From Fulvivirga aurantia (GTDB lineage Bacteria; Bacteroidota; Bacteroidia; Cytophagales; Cyclobacteriaceae), in assembly GCF_009711475.1 (NCBI RefSeq), contig NZ_SMMD01000944.1:1-25766 (forward strand): a DNA stretch of 25,766 nucleotides. The letters are read 5' to 3'. Numbering within the stretch: the first letter of the stretch is position 1; the number at the start of each line of letters is the position of its first letter. Under the pieces are notes generated by a model. That model was not told the DNA's origin. It made no database searches and worked only from the letters and a program-made list of their open reading frames with translations. Shown here one piece after another: positions 8,146-16,900 of the stretch. The translations under genes and the position numbers were made by a program.

Positions 8146-8712
8146 ATGAAAGAAGAAAAAGAACTAACCAGTACAGAGAGTCTGGAGATTATCACGAGGA
8201 TGATTCAACAGACTAAAGGTAATGCCAAAGAAGGTAGCTTCTATTTTCTCTTTTGGGGGTGGATAGCAGTAGTAGCCAGTTTGGGTCATTTTTATTTAGA
8301 ACAATTTACAGATTTTGAACACCCTTATATGGTGTGGCTCATTGGCATTCCCGGTTGGATTATAACCATGATTTATGGCTACAAGCAATCTGGTAAAAAG
8401 AGAGTAACTACCTACAGCGATGGACTAGTTATGTGGACATGGTTGGCTTTCTTATTTAGCATACTCGTTGTGATTTTTACTGGCTCATACCTCAACTTTC
8501 AAATTACAGCCTTAATATTGCTGTTTTCTGGTATGGCCACGTTTATAACAGGGCTGATTATACGTTTCAATCCTTTGGTCATTGGCGGCAGTAGTTTTTG
8601 GATCTTTGCGCCATTGGCAATTTATCTTGGTGTTGCCTACGCCCCTCTTGTTATGGCTGTAGCTGTTGCCGTAGGTTATTTGATACCAGGATATATGTTA
8701 AGAAAAGCGTAG
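8146..8712 (+). CDS. Five-helix membrane protein of unknown function
   Basis: 188 aa. A polar N-terminus (about 1-30, 'SLEIITRMIQQTKGNAKE') precedes five hydrophobic stretches at about 32-50, 64-79, 97-117, 120-138 and 145-185 (the last may be two helices). I do not recognise a catalytic motif. Similar proteins are, from memory, common in Bacteroidota next to a small winged-helix regulator, which is the arrangement here: the regulator gene begins 4 nt downstream. A palindromic operator-like site lies just upstream. Possibly a membrane-stress or sensing partner of the regulator, but no function can be assigned. Confidence 0.75.
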   Translation: MKEEKELTSTESLEIITRMIQQTKGNAKEGSFYFLFWGWIAVVASLGHFYLEQFTDFEHPYMVWLIGIPGWIITMIYGYKQSGKKRVTTYSDGLVMWTWLAFLFSILVVIFTGSYLNFQITALILLFSGMATFITGLIIRFNPLVIGGSSFWIFAPLAIYLGVAYAPLVMAVAVAVGYLIPGYMLRKA

Positions 8713-8716
8713 CAAA

Positions 8717-9004
8717 ATGAATCACTTCAAAGACCTGGATCCTTTATTACACTCACAGCTTAGGCTGGCGATTATGTCGTTATTAATGAGTGTTAAATCT
8801 GCCGAATTCGTGCATATTAAAGAAAAAACAGGTGCAACAGCAGGCAATTTGAGCGTTCAGATTGACAAACTATCAAAAGCAGATTATATACAAGTAACTA
8901 AATCATTCAAAGGTAAAAAGCCGCTTACAACTTGTAAAATCACGAAGGTTGGCATCAACGCCTTTGAAGAGTATGTAAATGCTTTGAAACAATACATCAA
9001 CTAA
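8717..9004 (+). CDS. Small winged-helix transcriptional regulator
   Basis: 95 aa, almost entirely one winged helix-turn-helix domain (HTH_34-like, distantly MarR/ArsR-like). 'LDPLLHSQLRLAIMSLLM' is the first helix, 'FVHIKEKTGATAGNLSVQIDKLSKADYIQV' the helix-turn-helix, 'KSFKGKKPLTTCKITKVG' the wing, and the C-terminal helix 'AFEEYVNALKQYIN' probably dimerises. No ligand-binding domain. It lies 4 nt after the membrane-protein gene and 40 nt before the DUF2306-like gene, between two copies of the same 15-bp palindrome, which makes it the best candidate to bind both (inference). Confidence 0.85.
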   Translation: MNHFKDLDPLLHSQLRLAIMSLLMSVKSAEFVHIKEKTGATAGNLSVQIDKLSKADYIQVTKSFKGKKPLTTCKITKVGINAFEEYVNALKQYIN

Positions 9005-9020
9005 TTTTTTTGCTATTTAA

Positions 9021-9044
9021 GTTTATAATATAAACTACTTTACA
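9021..9044 (+). promoter_or_regulatory. Operator-like palindrome plus -7-like box, site 2
   Basis: GTTTATAATATAAAC (9021-9035) is the reverse complement of site 1 (8102-8116), differing only in the central base, and is followed by the identical TACTTTACA. The box abuts the ATG at 9045, so if it is used as a promoter the mRNA would be leaderless; otherwise the site may act only as an operator or the gene may be read from upstream. Confidence 0.6.
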
Positions 9045-9530
9045 ATGATAACACACAGCTTAACGGGAACTATACATCTCTACTCAGCCATATTGGCAAT
9101 AGTCTTTGGCACTTACATACTCATAGCTAAAAAAGGCACCAAAACACATAAAAAAGTAGGTTTTGCCTATGTAATCATGATGCTGATCTTAAACATTACC
9201 GCTTTTATGATCTATAGATTATTCGGTGGCTTTGGCATCTTCCATATTGCCGCTACGGTAAGTTTAGTAACCCTTCTGGCAGGTATGATTCCACTAATTC
9301 GAAAGAAAACTAACAACAGCATAATCTTACACATAAGCTTTATGTATTGGTCGGTGATAGGTCTTTATGCGGCCTTTGTTTCTGAAAGCTTGACTCGCCT
9401 ACCCGACAATCCTTTTTATGCCATGCTCGGCATTGCCATATTTCTTACCTGCGGAGCCGGATCACTTGGCTTTAAAAAGTATAAAAACACCTGGATTAAA
9501 ACATTTACTAACCAAAATACACTATCATGA
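9045..9530 (+). CDS. DUF2306-like membrane protein
   Basis: 161 aa with four to five transmembrane stretches. Features resembling DUF2306 membrane proteins are an early His/Gly helix ('SLTGTIHLYSAILAIVFGTY'), 'KKGTKTHKKVGFAYVIMM' between helices 1 and 2, and later 'HISFMYWSVIGLYAAFVSE'. Conserved His residues in the membrane are visible, but the function of this family is not established. The following gene starts inside its stop codon (ATGA overlap), so the two are translationally coupled. The upstream palindrome links it to the regulator gene. Confidence 0.72.
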   Translation: MITHSLTGTIHLYSAILAIVFGTYILIAKKGTKTHKKVGFAYVIMMLILNITAFMIYRLFGGFGIFHIAATVSLVTLLAGMIPLIRKKTNNSIILHISFMYWSVIGLYAAFVSESLTRLPDNPFYAMLGIAIFLTCGAGSLGFKKYKNTWIKTFTNQNTLS

Positions 9531-10042
9531 AAACTTTACATTTTATCTTATTCGGTTATTTATTAGTAGGCTTTCACCCTATTGTTAATGCCCAGGATTC
9601 ACTTTCTGTCGATCAGATTTCTCAAAAAATTGTTGGTCATTGGGCAGGCTCTGGTTGGTCTCGTACTCCTGATGGTAATCAGGTCACCTTCAATCAGACA
9701 GAAGACATTTACACCAAGCTAGATGGGAAAATTTTAGTCATTAACGGTTTAGGAAGGGACCAAACCACCAATGAAAAAGTATTTGAAGCCTTTGGTATCA
9801 TCAATTACGATGCTATCCAAAATAAGCTAGTCATGAATGCTTATACTCTCGAAGGTCGACACACTCTTGCCAATTTTGAATTAACGCCAGAGGGCTTTGA
9901 TTGGTGGTTTGACGCAGGCAATGGCACAGTAAAATATAAGGCCAAAATCAGCGCTGACACCTGGATTGAAGAAGGCTATTATTCTCCTGATAATGAAAAC
10001 TGGTACCCATTTTTTAGCATGGAATTAAAGAAGAAAAGTTAG
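9527..10042 (+). CDS. Secreted protein of unknown function
   Basis: 171 aa. Signal peptide about residues 1-22 (hydrophobic core, VNAQD cleavage region), so periplasmic or surface-exposed. The mature part is rich in predicted beta strands and aromatics: 'GHWAGSGWSRTPDG', 'LDGKILVINGLGRD', 'GFDWWFDAG' and 'WIEEGYYSPDNENWYPFFSMEL'. This pattern suggests a small beta-barrel (lipocalin- or DUF1579-like) domain, but that is inference. It overlaps the DUF2306-like gene by 4 bp and is the last gene of this small module. Confidence 0.7.
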   Translation: MKTLHFILFGYLLVGFHPIVNAQDSLSVDQISQKIVGHWAGSGWSRTPDGNQVTFNQTEDIYTKLDGKILVINGLGRDQTTNEKVFEAFGIINYDAIQNKLVMNAYTLEGRHTLANFELTPEGFDWWFDAGNGTVKYKAKISADTWIEEGYYSPDNENWYPFFSMELKKKS

Positions 10043-10101
10043 CCAACGCTCTTCTCTTTTAATTTCTATCACATTATTAAGCGATAGTCCTTAATACATA
10101 C

Positions 10102-10109
10102 TATTTTTG
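10102..10109 (+). promoter_or_regulatory. Candidate -7 box (TATTTTTG) for cysS
   Basis: An exact TAnnTTTG match lies 34 nt upstream of the cysS ATG, which would give a leader of about 30 nt. There is no TTG at the ideal -33 position, so support is partial. Confidence 0.4.
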
Positions 10110-10143
10110 ATGCTTTTAGAAAATAAGCCAGAAAAAGTACAAG

Positions 10144-11642
10144 ATGTCGCTAAAAGAGAAGTATCCCATTCATTTGTATAATACCCTTAGCAAACAAAAA
10201 GAGAAGTTTGAGCCGATAGAGAAAGATCACGTGGGTATGTATGTATGCGGGCCTACGGTCTATAGCGATGTGCACCTTGGTAACGTCAGGACTTTCATGA
10301 GTTTTGATGTGATCTACCGTTACTTAACCTATGTTGGTTATAAAGTCCGTTATGTACGTAATATCACGGATGTTGGCCATCTGGAGAACGATGCGGATGA
10401 AGGCGAAGACAAAATAGCTCAAAAAGCACGCCTTGAGCAACTTGAGCCCATGGAAATAGTACAGCAGTATGCTAATGGATTCCATGAGGTGCTTAAGCAA
10501 TTTAATAATATACCTCCGAGTATAGAGCCAACAGCTACCGGCCATATCATGGAGCAAATTGAAATGGTACAAGGCCTTTTAGATAATGGCTTTGCTTATG
10601 AAGTAAACGGCTCTGTTTATTTTGATGTCTCTAAATACGACAAAGAACATAATTACGGCAAACTCTCAGGCAGGAAGATCGAGGAGCTCATGGAAAGTGG
10701 CCGAGCGCTCGACAGTCAGGACGAGAAAAGAAATAAAATCGACTTTGCCATATGGAAAAAAGCCTCTCCATCACACATTATGCGTTGGAACTCCCCCTGG
10801 GGCGAAGGGTTTCCGGGCTGGCACCTGGAGTGTACTGTTATGAGTACCAAATACTTAGGAGAAACTTTTGACATCCACGGAGGTGGTATGGACCTAACAT
10901 TCCCCCATCATGAATGTGAAATAGCACAGTCTGTCGGCAGTACCGGAAAAGATCCCGTAAAATATTGGCTTCACACCAATATGCTCACTGTAAATGGTCA
11001 GAAAATGAGTAAATCTTTAGGCAATTCATTTTTGCCACGTGAGCTCTTTGCCGTGATCATGAAATTCTGGAGCGCGGCTACAGTCCTATGGTTGTGAGAT
11101 TTTTTATGCTTCAGTCACATTATTCCAGCACCTTAGACTTCTCTAATGAGGCGCTAAATGCTGCAGAGAAAGGATATAAGAGATTGATGGAGGGCCTTAA
11201 AATTTCTAAGTCACTGGCTTATGAAGGTGGCTCTGAAGATAAGGAGGTGGCAGCCAAAGTAGAAAAACAGATCGATGCACTCTTTGAAAATATGAGTGAC
11301 GATTTTAATACGGCTAAGGCCTTGGCTGTACTGTTTGAGATAACAACACTCATGAATAACTTCAAATCTGGCAATGTGACAACCGGTGCTATTAGCCAGG
11401 AGCTATTCAATACACTTAATAAGCATTTTCAGGGCTTTACAGAAGATGTACTGGGCCTACAGGAAGAAAAAGAAAGCCAGGATGCTAAACTAGGCGGTGT
11501 GATCGATTTACTGATAGAAGTAAGGCAAAATGCCAAAGCGGCCAAAAATTATCAACTTTCTGATAAGATCAGGGATGATTTAAAAGCTTTAGGTGTTACG
11601 CTTAAAGACGGAAAAGAAGGCACAGAATACTCACTGGATTAG
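10144..11642 (+). pseudogene. cysS: Cysteinyl-tRNA synthetase, interrupted by a one-base frameshift
   Basis: Charges tRNA-Cys with cysteine in the cytoplasm. The first frame (10144-11097) gives the catalytic core: '[17 protein letters not shown]' with the HIGH-type HLGN, zinc-ligand region '[10 protein letters not shown]' and 'HHECE', and KMSKS at residues 287-291. After 'LPRELFA' (to 11052) that frame reads nonsense and stops at 11097. The correct continuation '[20 protein letters not shown]' is in another frame from 11055 and runs to 11642 with the anticodon-binding helical domain. Restoring one G at about 11052-11053 (GCCGTGAT to GCCGGTGAT) reads '[16 protein letters not shown]' and yields 499 aa, normal for CysRS. 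No slippery sequence or frameshift stimulator is obvious. A base-calling error or recent mutation is more likely than programmed frameshifting. The sequence otherwise looks intact and unrelaxed. Confidence 0.88.
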
Positions 11643-11667
11643 TGAGTATTTTCGTGTAGTCTCGACA

Positions 11668-11895
11668 ATGAAAATTATCAAATCAATACTCATATTGCCC
11701 ATCAGGGTTTATCAGTTAACGATAAGTCCGCTTTTGGGGCAAAATTGTCGCCACACCCCTACTTGCTCCAGTTATACAATTCAGGCTATTAATGAATGGG
11801 GCCCTTTTAAAGGGTTTTGGTTAGGCCTTAAACGCATCGCGCGCTGTCACCCCTGGGGCACAAGTGGTTATGATCCTGTTCCAAAGAAGAAGTAA
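11668..11895 (+). CDS. yidD: Membrane protein insertion efficiency factor YidD
   Basis: 75 aa. A small membrane-associated protein that assists YidC-dependent insertion. Its diagnostic sequence is complete: '[19 protein letters not shown]', '[15 protein letters not shown]', '[19 protein letters not shown]', 'GTSGYDPVP', including the three conserved Cys. The open frame extends upstream to 11593, but that part lies within the cysS coding region and is unlike YidD; the ATG at 11668 gives the usual MKIIKSILI start. It begins 25 nt after the cysS stop and is probably cotranscribed with it. Confidence 0.93.
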   Translation: MKIIKSILILPIRVYQLTISPLLGQNCRHTPTCSSYTIQAINEWGPFKGFWLGLKRIARCHPWGTSGYDPVPKKK

Positions 11896-12023
11896 CACAT
11901 ACGCTCCTCCGCAAGCCATTTTTACATCCCACCCTCCTTGATGCATCATAAAGTACATTTGGGTTTTATTCAACCTACGCACGACCAACCCAATAATCTT
12001 TTGTTTCACTTTGAAGGTCAAAT

Positions 12024-12064
12024 TTCTCACATCTAATTTCTAACAGCTAACTTCTCACATCTAA
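12024..12064 (+). repeat. Short direct repeat in the yidD-ACMSD gap
   Basis: TTCTCACATCTAA occurs at 12024-12036 and 12052-12064, with the related TTTCTAACAGCTAACTT between them. The stretch is a pyrimidine-rich low-complexity run. The remainder of the 245-nt gap shows no gene or clear hairpin. Confidence 0.6.
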
Positions 12065-12096
12065 CTTCCATCTTCCATTTTTTAATTTACTTTTAA

Positions 12097-12104
12097 TAGA
12101 TTTG
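12097..12104 (+). promoter_or_regulatory. Candidate -7 box (TAGATTTG) for ACMSD
   Basis: An exact TAnnTTTG match lies 36 nt upstream of the ATG at 12141, implying a leader of about 33 nt. A TTG at the -33 position is not evident. Confidence 0.45.
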
Positions 12105-12140
12105 TAGGATTAGCTAAACCATATTAAACCCAGATTTCCT

Positions 12141-13154
12141 ATGCTTAAAATAGATATGCATACCCATATTATTCCGGAAAAGATGCCCAATTGGACAGAA
12201 AAATTCGGTTATGGAGATTTCATCTATTTACAGCACCACCGCCCCGGCTATGCTAAAATGATGAAGGGTAATCAGTTTTTTAGAGAAATTGAAGAAAACT
12301 GCTGGGATCCGGAAGTAAGAATAAAAGATTACGAAAAGTTTAATACACAGGTGCAGGTTGTCTGCACCATCCCGGTGATGTTTTCTTATTGGGCAAAGGC
12401 TCATGACTGTCTCGACCTTTCGATGTTTCTTAATGATCACATTCATGAGCTCGCAGTGCAATACCCGAAGCATTACATTGGTCTTGCTACTATACCTATG
12501 CAAGACACGGAGCTGGCCATACAAGAGTTGGAGCGTTGTAAGGAGTTAGGCATACCAGGTATACAGATTGGCTCTAACATCAATGATGAAAACTTAAGTG
12601 AAGATCGCTTCTTCCCTATTTTTGAAGCCTGTCAGGAGTTAGACATGGCTGTAATGGTGCACCCTTGGAACATGATGGGAATGAAACATATGACCAAGTA
12701 TTGGTTGCCATGGCTTGTTGGCATGCCAGCCGAAACTTCACGAGCTATTTGCTCTATGATATTTGGAGGTGTATTCGAAAGATTGCCTGATTTAAGGGTT
12801 AACTTTGTACATGCCGGAGGATCTTTCCTCGCAACTGTAGGGCGTGTGGAGCATGGTTTCAATTGCAGACCTGACTTGGTAGCCATTGACAATCCCGTAA
12901 ATCCACGTGAGTACCTGGGCAAATTTTGGGTAGATTGTATTACGCATGATCCGGAAATCATGAAATACATTCTCAAGATTCAGGGTTCGAAGAAGATCAC
13001 TTTAGGGTCTGACTATCCTTTTCCCCTTGGTGACTTAGAGATTGGCAAGTTTATTGAAGAAATGGATCTTGATTGTAGCGTGGTTGAAGATATTTTTTGC
13101 AACTCTACGCTGGATTGGCTCAAACTAGACAAGAAAGACTACCTTAATGAATAA
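12141..13154 (+). CDS. 2-amino-3-carboxymuconate-6-semialdehyde decarboxylase (ACMSD)
   Basis: 337 aa amidohydrolase-superfamily enzyme. It decarboxylates ACMS to 2-aminomuconate semialdehyde, diverting the kynurenine pathway from quinolinate toward complete tryptophan catabolism. Zinc ligands sit at the family positions: H7 and H9 (MHTH), H174 (MVHPW) and D291 (GSDYPFP), with the conserved His at 224 (NFVHAGG). Other close family signatures are 'ENCWDPEVRI', 'VPVMFSYWAK'-like (here IPVMFSYWAK), 'KYWLPWLVGMPAET' and 'RPDL'. The resemblance to animal ACMSD runs along the whole length. No other kynurenine-pathway gene is in the window. Its 3' end overlaps the next gene by 8 bp. Confidence 0.92.
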   Translation: MLKIDMHTHIIPEKMPNWTEKFGYGDFIYLQHHRPGYAKMMKGNQFFREIEENCWDPEVRIKDYEKFNTQVQVVCTIPVMFSYWAKAHDCLDLSMFLNDHIHELAVQYPKHYIGLATIPMQDTELAIQELERCKELGIPGIQIGSNINDENLSEDRFFPIFEACQELDMAVMVHPWNMMGMKHMTKYWLPWLVGMPAETSRAICSMIFGGVFERLPDLRVNFVHAGGSFLATVGRVEHGFNCRPDLVAIDNPVNPREYLGKFWVDCITHDPEIMKYILKIQGSKKITLGSDYPFPLGDLEIGKFIEEMDLDCSVVEDIFCNSTLDWLKLDKKDYLNE

Positions 13155-13770
13155 GTTGATAATAGCCGGGATGCTGTGTTTTATCACAGTGGTTTCCCTG
13201 GCTCAAACACAGGAAGAAAAGATCCTGCAGCAGGTAAGAGATCAGGAGCATGCAAAAAATGCTGCCCTCATGCGCAAAATGGATCAGGGTGTTGATTTAA
13301 TGAATGCCGGTGACAACCTAAAAGCCGAGGAAATCTTTAAGACGGTCCTCAAACAGTCTAAAATCGTACCTACAGATCTGTGTTTCTATTTTGGTAAAAA
13401 CTCTTACCAACTCGACAAATACCAACAAAGCATCGACTGGCTCAATAAGTATATAGAAATCAAAGGCACCACTGGTAGGTTTTACGAAGAAAGTATATCA
13501 CTCCTAGAGTTAGCCAAAGAACAATTCCTAAAAGTTAGAAATACAGATAGAAAAGAAGCTCAAACCGTATTCTCCTTAAATTATGAAGTTGACTGCGGAC
13601 CAACCGGCAAGGTAGTTTGTCCGGTTTGCCAGGGCGAAGGTGTAATCATCTCACAGGGCGCATTTGGCAGAACATATAAACACTGTCCGTATAGTGATGA
13701 ACACGGCCTGCTTACTTGTGAGCAATACAATCAGCTATTGCGTGGTGAGCTAAAAGCCAACAACCAATGA
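13147..13770 (+). CDS. Secreted TPR-like protein with a CxxCxGxG motif
   Basis: 207 aa. Signal peptide about 1-20 (SLAQ). Helical repeats in the TPR style at about 42-130: 'MDQGVDLMNAGDNLKAEEIFKTVLKQ' and 'YFGKNSYQLDKYQQSIDWLNKYIEI'. The C-terminal part holds Cys150, CPVCQGEG (158-165), Cys180 and Cys191; CxxCxGxG is the DnaJ-type zinc-binding unit, but only one copy is present, so the remaining Cys may complete one zinc site (inference). The gene starts inside the ACMSD gene (8-bp overlap), implying coupling, though a periplasmic protein and a cytosolic decarboxylase have no obvious shared task. Function unknown. Confidence 0.75.
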   Translation: MNKLIIAGMLCFITVVSLAQTQEEKILQQVRDQEHAKNAALMRKMDQGVDLMNAGDNLKAEEIFKTVLKQSKIVPTDLCFYFGKNSYQLDKYQQSIDWLNKYIEIKGTTGRFYEESISLLELAKEQFLKVRNTDRKEAQTVFSLNYEVDCGPTGKVVCPVCQGEGVIISQGAFGRTYKHCPYSDEHGLLTCEQYNQLLRGELKANNQ

Positions 13771-13813
13771 TACCCACTAAATTTGTCTGTGACTTTAGAA
13801 TATTTTTTTAAAG

Positions 13814-13828
13814 AATTGTTAAACAATT
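13814..13828. promoter_or_regulatory. 15-bp palindrome upstream of the CheB-CheR kinase
   Basis: AATTGTTAAACAATT is a 7+1+7 palindrome, 82 nt before the kinase ATG. It could be an operator. A TAAATTTG -7-like box lies upstream at 13778-13785, which would place the palindrome in the 5' untranslated region. No T-tract supports a terminator role. Confidence 0.4.
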
Positions 13829-13910
13829 TTCAACTGAGAAACTTATAGTTCTTGGGAAAATCTATAGGTGACGTATTAGCACTGAAGTAGATTAGTTACT
13901 TAATACCATT

Positions 13911-16900
13911 ATGAGTAAAAAAAATTCGCTCAATCATATAATTGCCATTGGTGCGTCTGCCGGAGGACTAGAGCCATTGCAAGAACTTATTGGCAGTCTT
14001 CCTCCTAAGCTTGAAAGTGCGGCAATAATTGTAGCGCAACATACTAGCCCCAACTACAAGAGTCTGTTGGTAAACTTGTTGAGCAAAGTGAATGAACTTG
14101 AGGTGGTAGAAGCTGCTAATCGCATGCAACTGTCGCCTAATCGCATTTACACCTGCCCCCCAGATAGTAATATTATTATAGAAAATGACCATTTTTCGTT
14201 TACTCCTAGCAAACAATCTTATGGTCCGAAGCCGAGTGTAGACACTCTTTTTACATCGTTGGCACATAATTATGGCAATAAATGTATTGCAGTGGTACTT
14301 TCCGGAACAGGCCACGATGGATCTGAAGGAGTAGTCGAAATTCACAAAGCAGATGGTTTTGCCATTGCTCAAAAGCCTGATAGTGCCAAGTATACGGGAA
14401 TGCCCGACAGCGCCATACTTACTGGTTATGTAGATATGGAGCTAACTCCAAAAGAAATAGGCTTAGAAATTCCAAAATTATTCGACACTGCTTACAAAAA
14501 TAGTATTCGCATAAAAAACGAAGAGGCAGAGGCTCAGAAAGAAGACCTCGATGTGGTGGATAAAATCATTGAAAAAATACAGCATCGTACTGGCACAGAC
14601 TTTTCTGGCTATAAAACTTCCACCATTCATCGCAGACTCGAAAAGCGCATTCAGGATAAAAAAATAAAGTCAATTGATGCGTATTTAGACTATTTAGAAA
14701 ACAATGAGAACGAGATAGAAGAATTGTTTTTATACCTACTTATTGGTGTAACGGCATTTTTCAGAAATCCTGAGTCCTTTGCTGAGCTAGAAGAATATTT
14801 GCAAAAGCAGCTCTTCGAAACGGCAGATCAAGACTCCTTCAGAGTATGGATACCCGGCTGCGCTACAGGTGAAGAGGCCTATAGCATTGCAATGATCTTA
14901 GATGATCTGATTAATACAAAAAAGTGCCCTGCTCCCTCACACATACAGATATTTGCTACAGATATAGATCAAAATCCGCTCAAAACTGCCAGAATAGGTA
15001 TTTATGAAGGATACACGCTAGAGAGCATGCCCAAATATTACCGTGACAAATACATTAAGAGTCGTGAAGACGGTAAGTTTGAGGTGCGTAAGTCAATCAA
15101 AAAGCTCATACTTTTCTCTAAGCATGACCTTACGACTAACCCCCCATTTTTACGCCTTGATCTGGTAAGCTGTAGGAACCTTTTGATTTACTTCAAGTCT
15201 GACTTGCAAAATCAGGTAATTCCATTATTTCATTATTCGCTCAATGCTGGCGGGTTACTCTTTTTAGGTAAGTCTGAAACTATCGGGCATTTTAAAGAGC
15301 TGTTTAGTCCTTTAAACGGTAAGCACAAGTTATATCAGCGTAAGTCGACAGACTCGAAGGTATCACATGTGCCTATACTACGTCCTTTAATCGCCAGAAG
15401 ACAGCAAGCCAAGGAGTCTGTTTCTAAAAAACAGGAAATCACTACGGTAGCGTCTATGGTAAAAGAGACCCTATACCATGGCTTTGAGCACCCTTATGTT
15501 GTTGTGGATGATAGCCTCAACATCATAGAAATAAACAAAGATGTATCTCCCTTTCTAAAGCTGAAACCAGGTTCTGCTAACCTCAATATCGTAAAACTGA
15601 TCAACAGTGAGTTTCAGTTAGAAGTACGTACAGCTTCCAGCAAGGCCATAGGCAATATGGAAACAGCCAAAAGCCGTATTAAGAAAATCGAAATTAATGG
15701 TGAGGAAAAATGGCTGAGAATAATTGTAAAACCGGTACTTTACTCAAAGCCACAAAACCGTTTTTTTATAATCATATTTGAGACATTAGATTTAGACCTT
15801 GAGCACTCTAAACATAAAACCTCAGATGTAGATCCTAAAGAGCAACCGATAATTGTAGAGCTTGAGCATGAGCTTGCCACCACTAAAGAGCACATGAATT
15901 CTTTGGTTGAGGAGCTGGAAACATCTAATGAGGAATTACAATCGCTCAACGAAGAACTACAATCATCAAACGAAGAGTTGCAGGCCTCAAATGAAGAACT
16001 TGAAACCAGCAACGAAGAGCTGCAGGCTACCAATGAGGAACTAAATATCGCCTACTCTGAGTTGCGCAGTGCCACTGCCGAAGTGGAAAAACAGAGTGAG
16101 GAAATTATCAAATACCAGCAAAATATGGAGAGTTTGCTGCATAATACGCAGCAGGGCTTTATTCTGGTTGATAGAGACTACCGTATTATCCTCTTTAATA
16201 ACACGGCCAATAAGATCTTCAAAGATATTTTTGGAGTGAAACTACAGGAAGATGTATTGTACATCGACCTCATTCCTCCGAAGTACTTAGAAGCGTTTCA
16301 CTCAAGAATAAAACAGGCTTTTGAAGGAAAACAGTTAAGTTTTGAGCAGCAGATAAAGAAAGACAAAAACAGATACCTGAGCTTTGATTACACTCCGGTT
16401 GTAGAGCAATCTAATGATGACACCAACCTGGTTTCTATCAGTTTTATAGATATTACAGACAAGAAAGAAGCAGAGCTTAAGCTAGTAAAAGCTGTAAAGC
16501 AAGTTGAAAGCGAGCGTAAATTATGGCAAAACCTGTTCATTGATGCACCTCAACTTATTGCAATTGTAAGCGGTAAGAAAAACACTTTCAGCTTCGTAAA
16601 CGAGAGTTTCCAGAGCTTTTTCGGCAGTCAGAAAATGCTGGGAAAAGACCTGGCTAACGCACTACCAGGTATAAATACAAAAGAAATAAAGAATGCCTTG
16701 CAAAAGGTGAGAGAAACTCAGGAGAATTTGAGTTTTACTGAAAAGGCAATTTCATACAAATACGATGGTGAGAAAGAAGAGACTAAATATTTTTCTGTCA
16801 CATTCCATCCTATATACTACGACAATAGCCAGGAAGATGTAGATGAAGATGTGGTAATCTACGCACATGAAGTAACTGATCAGGTAAGGGCCAGAAAGTC

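Noticed and set aside
11041..11097. Programmed ribosomal frameshifting in cysS
   Set aside because: No X-XXY-YYZ slippery heptamer, no internal Shine-Dalgarno or clear pseudoknot at the junction, and CysRS is not a known recoding target. A missing base is simpler.
11593..11667. N-terminal extension of YidD from the ATG at 11593
   Set aside because: These 25 residues overlap cysS out of frame and do not resemble YidD, whose usual start is the MKIIKSILI at 11668.
15740..16033. Ser-rich open frame on the minus strand (97 codons)
   Set aside because: It is the antisense shadow of the Glu/Leu heptad repeat of the kinase; low-complexity composition arises from complementing GAA/GAG and TCN codons.
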